Below are positions 56,242-64,000 of a stretch of DNA of 64,000 bases, one piece after another. Each line of letters starts with the position of its first letter. The stretch's first letter is position 1. The notes beneath the pieces were generated by a model. The model ran no database searches and had not been told where the DNA came from. It saw nothing but the letters and a program-made list of their open reading frames with translations. The DNA is from Acephala macrosclerotiorum (Eukaryota > Ascomycota > Leotiomycetes > Helotiales > Mollisiaceae). The position numbers were made by a program, and so were the translations under genes. The stretch is taken from contig MU119292.1 in assembly GCA_014904845.1 (NCBI GenBank), positions 62,001 to 126,000 on the forward strand, read 5' to 3'.

Positions 56242-56662
56242 TCAAACTCTCACCAGCATTTCATACTCCTTCGCACTTCCATAGAATTTGGCTCCAAGGT
56301 ACTTCTCCATGATGAGGCATCGTTCGTCCATGCTGAACGCCATCTTCAACCTTCCCGCCACCTCTTCCATCTCCGACAGATTCTCGCATTCTAAGATCCA
56401 AGCCCCATGCTCGTTTCCGTCTTCGATCGCACTGACCCCCCCCCCCCCCCATAAAAGACCTCCTCATCTCCTCGCCCGTTAGCTCTCCCTCTCTCATATC
56501 ATTCCACGGCATTATGCCCATCTCGCAATTCACCACATCAAGATATCTCATCTCGTTCGGCCACCACTTCCCACCAATCCTCTTCAACCTCACAGCAAAG
56601 TCATCTTCCTTCCTTTGGTCCGCACCACGATCCATCTGAGATGTGAATCGGTCCAAACCCAT
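56242..56662 (-). pseudogene. Hypothetical protein interrupted by a C15/G15 tract
   Basis: The first half, from ATG 56662, reads RKEDDFAVRLKRIGGKWWPNE, VVNCEMGIMPWNDMREGELTGEE up to RRSFMG; the second half, in another frame, reads SAIEDGNEHGAWILECENL, MAFSMDERCLIMEKYLG, to a TGA at 56242-56244. Between them is a run of 15 C on the forward strand (56436-56450). A run of 14 or 17 would join the two halves in frame. No family recognised. Either the tract length is mis-sequenced or slippage has broken the gene. Confidence 0.55.
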
Positions 56663-56689
56663 GAGTATCAAATCCACAACATCTGCTTG

Positions 56690-56983
56690 TTATTTGATCA
56701 CAATTCCACCTGAAGATGGCCATGCATACAGTGTACAGCTACAGTCTCTGGAGACTGTTCGATGGATATGGTTGCCTGACAAAGTGGTTCCGGTGGGCTT
56801 AGGTCCACAGCGGAAAGTCTTTGACGCTTTTGGGGAGTTATTGTACGATCCCCTTCGATATCTTCGCCATGCCAGGCGGGCTTGTATGCGGTCTATGTGT
56901 TCTTTTATCAGGAGCAGAAATACAATCATCAAGATTGCAATGACGAAACTTCGAGGCAAAGCCTCAAATGAGAAAAACCTCAT
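56690..56983 (-). CDS. Small putative membrane protein, hypothetical
   Basis: 97 residues with one hydrophobic segment near the start (FVIAILMIVFLLLIKEH) followed by a basic stretch (RLAWRRYRRG). No homology recognised, no clear intron. Upstream of, and on the same strand as, the C-tract gene. Confidence 0.3.
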   Translation of the reverse strand: MRFFSFEALPRSFVIAILMIVFLLLIKEHIDRIQARLAWRRYRRGSYNNSPKASKTFRCGPKPTGTTLSGNHIHRTVSRDCSCTLYAWPSSGGIVIK

Positions 56984-57479
56984 CCTTTCAATACCCTTGA
57001 GTTTGAGAGTTTTTTACTACATCAACAGGTCGAGGATTTATTGTGTCTTATCTTGTCATACATATGAGACTAATTGAAGTGGGCTTTCAAGAGGCGCAGT
57101 GTTGGGGAAGGTTGCCTTGGGACAACACTGATTGGTCAGTGGCCTCTACCAATAAATCTGTGACAAATCCGTACCTGAAATAGGTATTCCTCTATTTAAT
57201 ATTGGGGATACTGTACCGTCACTTCTAAAAACCTATTCTTTTCGGCTTTTATGCTGTGTTGCACAATAAATTCAAGTTGAGTTTACAGCTTTGAAAGTGA
57301 TCTCTCCTTCCTCCCAAGCAAAACATGGCTTTTTAATCAACGCAAAGTCACGCAACGCTTTTATAATAATTCGCCGTATGTACTTAAGCGCGCTGCAAAT
57401 CGGCTTAGTCCTAAAGTGACTCGACGCATTTCCACCTAGGGCGATGAAGACTGAGTTTGGCAGTATCCAAAGTCACAAT
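56984..57479. other. Intergenic
   Basis: No gene recognised. Confidence 0.5.
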
Positions 57480-57906
57480 TTACTGCCTCCTCTCACTAGT
57501 AGCCAGCCTTTCAGCTTCCTTCCTCGCTTCACAAGTCGCACAGACTTCATCTGGATAAGAACAAATATGGTCCTTATTCACGTCGACCTTCTCCTTAACC
57601 TCCTCAGGAATTCTATGTGGGGTATCTTTCCAGTAGGGGTACCAGATTCCAGTCTTGGAATGAACGTGTCCATGATAGTATCTTTTTGCTATCTCTGCAT
57701 TATATCTCAAGCTCTATACGTGTATATGGAATTAGCATCTAGCAAGTTTCTTGTGAAGAGAGAGGGGAGGATGAATGCGATTTTACATGGCAACCGAAAC
57801 AAGCTGCACCTTCATCCTCGGCTATGCCACCGCAGCCTGACTTTTCGATGCGGTTTCCGGTTTCTAGATCTGTTCGTTCTTTGTCGAAGTAGCAAGTGTA
57901 TGGCAT
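57480..57906 (-). CDS. Small protein with two CxxC pairs
   Basis: Two exons (57906-57787 and 57692-57480) joined in phase by a GTAAAA..AG intron give 110 residues. Residues: MPYTCYF, SGCGGIAEDEGAACFGCH, then IAKRYYHGHVHSKTG, DHICSYPDEVCATCEARKEAERL. Cysteines form CFGC and CATC pairs, a spacing fit for zinc binding. No named family. The acceptor could also be a few bases away (phase variants exist). Confidence 0.5.
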
Positions 57907-58957
57907 ATTGATGTTTTTTTGTTGAGGAGCTTGTGCTTGAGGGGTGATTAGAATAAGAGGTCTGCGGTAGGCAAAGTGATTCTGAAGGATGGTTCTTGTG
58001 ATAAAGAAATGAAGGAGTTCGAGAGAAAGAGAAATTTTACTATTTATACTTCCTTAAACTGCAAGAAAACTTGTAAATGACCCCAAGGCAATATTGTGAA
58101 TCACAAGTCAGATTGTATAGATAGGCTTATAAATGATCCTCCTATTTTGAATACAAGGAAATGGGTGTGAATATCCATGGTCTAGAATTTCCGTCCCTGG
58201 ATATTTCCCTGGGCTGATGGTCGCTTGGAATATCTAGCAGAAGGAAACTCCAGGCAAAGAAGCATCCCCAATCTCTCAACTCTGGGGTGAAGAAACTCAA
58301 ACCACAGCCCCTACTGATTGTAAGCTTTTGATATTCTCTTCCCAGGGTGGGTTCAGAGCACCAAGAATATGATTGAGACTGCCCAGTTGCCACACGAAGC
58401 TCCATCATGTAATTCGCAGACAACGAGTTGGTTGTAAGTACCCCTGGTAAATTTGATTCTCGTACAGTACAAAGCAGCACTTATTAAGAATCCCTGTTCA
58501 TACTCTCGAGACCGTTAGAGGATGGTAAAACACCAAAATAGATAAAGGAGATAATTCAAGGTTATGGATAGATTGCAGCTTGTAGTAGCCGCGATTGAGA
58601 TACCAGCAATGAAGGCAATGTTCAAAAAAAGAATACGAGAAGGAAAGAGATAGTTGTAAGTAACTTTTTAATCAAGCAGATGACAGGGAGCACTAAAAAC
58701 ATACACCCATTCGTATGCATCTGTCTCTAATAAATGTCGTTCTCAACTTTTGTTACCTCTAAACTGTTCTATTCCATTCCTGTTGGCATGTAACTACAAG
58801 GCAATTCCACCCACCTAGCGTCTAGTATGCCCTTCCCTGGATCGTTCATGTGCGAAGTGTGCCTCCTTCCTTCCAAAAGACTCCTATACGCCATATCACA
58901 ACCCGTCCACCCATTCCATGCACTTCTCCCATGTACCCCTTTCCCAACTCCTCATCC
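57907..58957. other. Intergenic, nothing recognised
   Basis: 3' flank of the MHF2 gene and 5' flank of the small CxxC gene. Only short unconvincing frames. Confidence 0.5.
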
Positions 58958-59656
58958 CTAAAAGTCCAGAATCAACTGCGGCGCCAACTTCTCCAAATCC
59001 TCCACCTCCAATCCACCTTCATTTCCTCCCTCCTCCCTCCCCCAAACCGCCCTCGCAATCCCCTCCCTAACAAAAACCTCCATATACCTCCCCACGGCCC
59101 GGTTAGCATCCTTATGCATTCTCGTCCCTTCTTGTTTGAAGAACTGATGCAATATCACATTTAGGAGATCTTCCGGTATCTTCTCTTTCCTCTTCCTCTC
59201 ATCCCCCTCCCCGTCATCTCGGTCTAGGTCTATCTCGCCGTCACTGCCCAACTCAACGACGTCCGGCTTCCTCGCTTTGTATGCGGTAGAAGTCCGCGAT
59301 TTCGATTTCGATTTAAGGGGTTGGCTCGCAAATGGATCATCATCCCCTTCCTCACCATCTAGCATCTCAATATCACTCCCTTCCTCCTCCTCCTCCTCCC
59401 CATATTCATCACTACTACCCTCCAACTCCCTCCTCGTCTCAGGACTCAGGCTCGGCAACCCCGACGCACTGAATCGTGCGTTGGCAAGTTTCTTTTGTTC
59501 TTTTGTTGGTTTCGCGACATTCGAGATTGATTTCGACTTCGTAGCAGAATCTGTTTTGCTTGTCGAGCCTTTCGGTCGTCCGCGAGATTTGGTGCTGTCG
59601 TTAGCAGATGAGGTTGAGGTGCGGGGACGAGGGGGGTTGAATGGTTTTGGTGGCAT
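58958..59656 (-). CDS. mhf2: MHF2 / CENP-X histone-fold protein
   Basis: 232 residues, single exon. The N-terminal ~140 residues are basic, then acidic and disordered (RGRPKGSTSK, an AT-hook-like GRP; then EEEEEEGSDIEMLDGEEGDDD). The C-terminal ~80 residues carry the CENP-X histone fold: IPEDLLNVILHQFFKQEGTRMHKDANRAVGRYMEVFVREGIARAVW, ending EVEDLEKLAPQLILDF. With CENP-S/MHF1 it forms a tetramer that works at the kinetochore and with the Fanconi-type helicase in fork repair. The long N-terminal extension is typical for filamentous fungi. Upstream on the same strand lies a spindle pole body protein gene. Confidence 0.9.
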   Translation of the reverse strand: MPPKPFNPPRPRTSTSSANDSTKSRGRPKGSTSKTDSATKSKSISNVAKPTKEQKKLANARFSASGLPSLSPETRRELEGSSDEYGEEEEEEGSDIEMLDGEEGDDDPFASQPLKSKSKSRTSTAYKARKPDVVELGSDGEIDLDRDDGEGDERKRKEKIPEDLLNVILHQFFKQEGTRMHKDANRAVGRYMEVFVREGIARAVWGREEGGNEGGLEVEDLEKLAPQLILDF

Positions 59657-60319
59657 TTTTGCAGTGTGGTGTGTTCACAGAATTGATTGCTAGAAGGATG
59701 GACTCGAGAGGTGTGATTCAGAAGGTGGTAGAAGAGCAGTTGTCGAAGGGAGGTGGTTGAGAAGAGAGTTGGTTGTCTGATGTTTGAATTGGGGGTTGTT
59801 GATTGAGAAAGTTGGGTTTCGCGACGCGATTTTGGAGCGCGTCTACACGTGAGAGTTGACCTTTCGCAGCTTTACTTCGGATGAAAGGATTGTCGCAGAG
59901 CGGGATGGCTATTTAGACAGAGAGATGAAATTTAACCGGGGAACCTCTCAAGGGCGATTTGACTTGACTTGACTATCCCGGAGCAATGTCGAGGATCAGT
60001 ATTCTTCGAGTGGAAGTATCACATATCACAACACAAGAGCATTCATCGAAGACGCACTTCTGGCAATAAATCAACATTCTAGTCCTAATTACAATACAAC
60101 TAATCCCATCAAAGATAAATCAGACACCCATACACCAAGACGCCTCCCTTTTGAAGTAAGAAACGCCAGGTGCTATGCTGCCCGCAAGAATCACAAACGG
60201 TATCATCCAATCCTCACCTCGACGCAATAGCACTGGTATATCCTACATCTGCCTCGCAAACGCTCTTCCCTTTCTGTTTTGTCCTCACTCAATCTTCGTC
60301 GGTCACTCGTTTCGTATAT
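59657..60319. other. Intergenic
   Basis: 5' flank of MHF2 and 3' flank of the SnaD-like gene. No gene recognised. Confidence 0.5.
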
Positions 60320-62276
60320 CTAAACCTGAACCCTAGCCTGGCTCTTCACCCTCACATTCCCACTCCTAATAGCCGGCGCACTAATATCCCTCCGACTCCC
60401 ACCCTCAACCATCTGCTTTCTCGGCGTCATAGTCCCTTGTGCTAAGCTTCTTGCACGTCCTCTTCTCTCCCGAATCATAGCCAAAGCCTCTTCTCTGCTC
60501 ATTGTAGGGCTGAGAGCTGGGTCGAGAGCTGCGGGTAGTAAGACGGGAGGAGTAAGGTCGGGCGGATTGGCGAGAGGGATCCGAGTTGTTGTGCTGACTG
60601 TGTGGAAGGTTGGGATCATGGTTGCTTTGACGGGAGCGGGAGATTCTTCTTGAGCTTGGTGGGTGACGATTACGGTGTCGTTATCGCTATCGTTGGTGTG
60701 ATGAGATTCTGCTCGGGATTGGCTTCGTGATTCTGCCCGAGATTCGGTTCGTGATTCGGTTCTTACCGGGCTGGAGGGGCCGTCGAGGAGGGAGAGGAGA
60801 GAGGTGTTGGCGTCTGTGATCATAGCTGCTGCGGGTGGTTCGCAAGACGGCGTGCGAGCGAAGAATCGTACCTCTTCTGATTGTCTTGGTGGTAATTGTG
60901 GTAGAGCAACAGACGTCTTCGCAGGTGAGATCCATGGTGACTCTTCTGGCGGAGGAGAAACGGTGCGGAAGACACCTTCCTCTGGAACGAAGATTGTGCT
61001 TCTTGAGCGAGCCTTTGGTTCCTCAACTGAAGCCTGCTGCTCTGCCACCGTAGAAGCCAATTCTCGTACAACTCTCGAAGCACAGCAATTCAATCTGCAC
61101 TCCATCTCCAAGAACTCCACACGGTCGTGCGCCCGATTTGCTCTCTGTTGTTCCCATTCCAGCATCAATCGTAGATCATCCAACTCCTCCTCGCTCGCAG
61201 CTGAGGATATAATCGTAAGTGGATCCAAAGATTGCCTCGCTTTCTTCGGACTCGCAAACTCATCGTTCTCTTCTGACCGGGGCAGTGGGATTCGTCCTTC
61301 AGCAGCGATCCTAGCAATCTCCTCGTTCTTTGCAATGGTTCTCAACGCATCTCGTTCTTGCTCAACTAGCTTGACTTTTTCTTGCATCTGCGAGAGCTCT
61401 TCCTGGGCTCCAACGAGCTGGTATCTAGCAGCAAACGCCTCCTGCTCTCTCTTCAGACTGCGCTCCCTCTCTTGCTCGAGATCCGTTTGTGCGACCTTCA
61501 ACGAGTTGCGCGCTGACTTTAACTCCTCTTGCAGCTTCACAGCCATGGACTGCGTCTTGAATGCCTCCTTTCGCGCTCTCCGAATCTCCTTTTCCCAGAG
61601 GGTTTGTGTGTGTGCATGTGTCTCTTTCGCTCTGCCGTAATTCTCCTATATATCAATCAACGTCAGTAAACAACTATGAAAGCTTGCGCCAAAAGGTAGA
61701 ACTCACCATGACAGTCTCTAATCTTTCCCCAACCCTCCTCTCCCTATCTCCCCCCTCCTCCAACTGCCGTCTCAACTCCCTCGTCTCTTCTCTATACCGT
61801 CTCATCTCGCTCTCCGCCTCCTCTCTTCCCAGCATCGCGCGCTTGAGCGCCGCGTCATTTGCCTTTCTTTCCAACTGCTTTCCCTGAAAAGCTAACGAGT
61901 TGAACTGCGCTACTTTTTCATGTACACTGGATTCTCGAGTATGGCGGTTTTGACTGCGCTCAGGCGAGTTTGGATGGGAGGGAGAGTCATCGTAGATGCT
62001 AGAGGAAGGTCGTTCTCGTTGTTGGTTGACACGTTCGGGGGAGACTTGAAAGAGGGGCGTTCCTTGCGAGGCAGGGAATTTGAAGGTTGGATCCATCAAG
62101 GGATAACTTCTATGCGTGGTAAATTTTGGTGATGAATTGAATATGGGTATCTTTGATGTGCGCAGATTGATGAGCGACTTGGTGGTCCGTGGTTGGAGAT
62201 TTTGAGGTTGCGTTTGTTTACTATCGCAGAGTTCGGATGGCTTGCGAGCGCTTTGCCACTTTGGGGGCGTTGCCAT
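60320..62276 (-). CDS. snaD: Spindle pole body-associated protein, SnaD-like
   Basis: Two exons (62276-61707, 61645-60320), 631 residues. Residues ~1-115 are disordered. HEKVAQFNSLAFQGKQLERKANDAALKRAMLG begins a long coiled coil (LEEGGDRERRVGERLETVM spliced to ENYGRAKETHAHTQTLWEKEIRRA, then ELKSARNSLKVAQTDLEQER) up to IARIAAEGRIPLP; a second short coil is DLRLMLEWEQQRANRAHDRVEFLEMECRLN. The C-terminus is Ser/Pro-rich with short RTESRAESRSQSR repeats. This matches my recollection of Aspergillus SnaD, a spindle pole body component affecting mitosis; exact assignment should be checked by alignment. Confidence 0.7.
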
Positions 62277-63539
62277 GGCTGCGGAACATGGGATGGACCG
62301 ATGTCACAAATTGAGATGTGGAGAGCATTGCTTTTTCTTGGAGATGAAGAATTTTTGATGGATGAGGCTTTTCTTCATTCTTTGTATCTACGGTTCATGG
62401 GGACTCGTCATTCATGTTTGCTACGTGTCTAACTCTTCATGCGCATGCGCTGCGATTTAATGCGTCCATTTATCCTTCCTGGTGGTCAAGCAGACTCGCT
62501 CGAACAATGAGTGACATCGAAAGCTGGTCGTCAGTATTGAACATTAGATTCTCGTCTTGGATACACCTCAAATGTGTTTGCAGCTGGTTAGAGCTCCATG
62601 ATCAGCTCAAGGAACAGGGTGGTGGCCGGGTAAAGGGAGCAGTTGGAAGACGAGATACTGCCAAAGCACGAGACTCAGAGAGGCCGAACAACATACCTAT
62701 ACTTGACCAAGGATTCATGTTTTCTGTGAGATCCATGATCATTCATGGAGTTCGACCTGTTTATGGAAGTTCTCCACAACATATCTCGGTTGATGGAGAC
62801 GGCCACCACCAGAATCACCCAGCAACCCTGGGACATTGGCATCTTCAAATATGGCAACTCCAAAAAGACTTCACAACCTCTGACCTGTTCCTCGAATTGG
62901 CATCTCAAAGTGTCCAGGAAATTGCTTGACCTTCAAGATGTTTGACTTTTGAAAGGGTCAACGAACTTTCCCCTTGATGCGGTGGCAAATACTTTTGACG
63001 TGATTGTACCCGAGGCTCAACTGTGTAGAAAGGCGAGAGCTGTTTTGCAACTTATAACAAGAAGAAAGGGAGAATGCAATGAAGATAGACTTCCGACCGG
63101 TTTGTTACTTGCACGTAAAATTCGATATGGAAGAGCAGCAACCGTTGTCTAGGGCATCCAGTTTTCGAGTCTCAGGGTTTAGACAATCCCAGCCCCTTTC
63201 TTCGTAAGCGGAAGATAAGAGCAAAGTCACGAAATGAAAGTGCAATTGAACAGAAAAAGTTGAAAAGAAGACATGAAAGTGTAAACTTTTCACTTGTATT
63301 AACAGACATGCTCCTTTGTACATATGAATCTCCTCCTTTTGAGGATGCACAGAGTTCAGCAAGATGCTTTTGCCAGAAATAATTTGGTGGTCGGGATAGT
63401 TCGGGGAAGAGCGCGACGCCATGCCTGATATTGCCTTAGCGTTAAAAGCGGAATCGTCGAGAGAAAATTGTGGCCGCTTGGTCCAGCTTCCCTTTTCCAC
63501 ATACAAAAACCTCATCCCGAGCTTCCATCCTCGACATCC
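62277..63539. other. Intergenic
   Basis: A long gap between SnaD-like and the carrier gene. Frames such as 62414-62929 lack domain signs and codon order, so I do not call a gene. Confidence 0.45.
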
Positions 63540-63610
63540 ATCCTTCATCTTTTTTTCTCCTTCAATACATCTCCCCTCAGTCCTTGATCAGTCGATCACC
63601 AGTCGCCAAC
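63540..63610 (+). promoter_or_regulatory. Pyrimidine-rich core promoter/leader
   Basis: A CT-rich tract just before the ATG of the ADP/ATP carrier, with CAAC-ATG at the start. CT-rich leaders are typical of highly expressed fungal genes. Confidence 0.4.
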
Positions 63611-64000
63611 ATGAGCAACGAACCTCCCAAGAAGCAGGCCGTCATGGGCGTGTAAGTTTTATCCCCCTTCGACATGCGCAGCTCGACCTGCGACCACAGC
63701 CAACCTTCAACAACAACGCTTTATCATCTCGATCAAGCATCAATGGAGGTCAATTGGCATCAATCAATGGTATGATCAGTCGCTGTTTGTCCTGCGACCG
63801 GTCTGCCAGCTTGTTTGATGCTCAATCGCCCTGTGGTCAAATTTTTACTTCGTCACCACCGAGCTTCAGGAACATCAGCTAATCAATTTTTCAACAGTCC
63901 TCCTTTCGTTATCGATTTCTTGAGTACGTCTACCTCTACAAACAACACAATTGAGATCACTGTCGATTCCGATGGGTAAAGACAGATTGATGAATAATGG
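63611..64000 (+). CDS. aac: Mitochondrial ADP/ATP carrier (3' partial)
   Basis: Only two exons are in the window: 63611-63651 (MSNEPPKKQAVMG) and 63898-63923 (PPFVIDFL). They join across a 246-base intron with GTAAGT/ACAG ends. The second intron (GTACGT at 63924) runs off the edge and must end before the remaining G of the ATG codon in MGGVSAA. The sequence KQAVMGVPPFVIDFLM is the conserved N-terminus of fungal ADP/ATP translocases, which exchange cytosolic ADP for matrix ATP in the inner mitochondrial membrane. The body of the protein lies outside the window. Confidence 0.85.

Noticed and set aside
62414..62929. 171-codon forward frame
   Set aside because: No recognisable domain, no fitting start context; likely chance.

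Overview
The window reads as nuclear DNA of a filamentous ascomycete (Pezizomycotina). Genes are split by introns of mostly 45-100 bases with GT..AG ends. The protein families are typical of this group: HET, Pth11-like/rhodopsin-domain, 2EXR, Zn(II)2Cys6, LaeA-like methyltransferases and a SnaD-like spindle pole body protein. A leotiomycete is my guess from general resemblance only. I saw no rRNA, tRNA or CRISPR.

Layout. 1-2067: 3' part of an MscS-type channel with an EF-hand. 3117-6497: a LaeA-like methyltransferase and a Zn(II)2Cys6 regulator, divergent, sharing a promoter that holds a ~125-bp tandem duplication. 6.5-11.5 kb: gene-poor, with AT-rich and repeat-like DNA and a dead sugar transporter. 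11.6-16.2 kb: Pth11-like membrane protein, small secreted protein, dead pepsin-like protease. 16.3-22.7 kb: acidic coiled-coil protein, intact HET-domain protein, DNA 3'-phosphatase/5'-kinase. 23.4-30.8 kb: an eight-exon SERAC1-like alpha/beta hydrolase divergent from a Pho84-type phosphate transporter, with a CACGTG box between them. 31.5-38.1 kb: a conserved fungal membrane protein, degraded HET-like and unidentified remnants, and a GPI-anchored type-B carboxylesterase.

38.4-55 kb is an accessory, decaying region. It holds a relic of a protease tail, a frameshifted BTB gene, ankyrin fragments, a HET pseudogene, an NmrA-like pseudogene, an intact 941-residue protein ending in a CaaX-like motif, a broken transmembrane pepsin-like protein, and three tandem 2EXR genes (one broken). 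Several breaks are one-base indels, some in C/G runs, or CAG-to-TAG type changes. That fits decay by repeat-induced point mutation, but homopolymer sequencing errors could explain some of them.

55.2-64 kb returns to ordinary genes: a DUF218/YdcF-like protein, an open frame interrupted by a C15 tract, a small double-CxxC protein, MHF2/CENP-X, a SnaD-like protein, and the first two exons of a mitochondrial ADP/ATP carrier running off the right end. No single novel system stands out. The best candidates for follow-up are the duplicated promoter element at 4.7-4.9 kb, the SERAC1-like multidomain hydrolase, the CaaX-tailed 941-residue protein and the 2EXR array.
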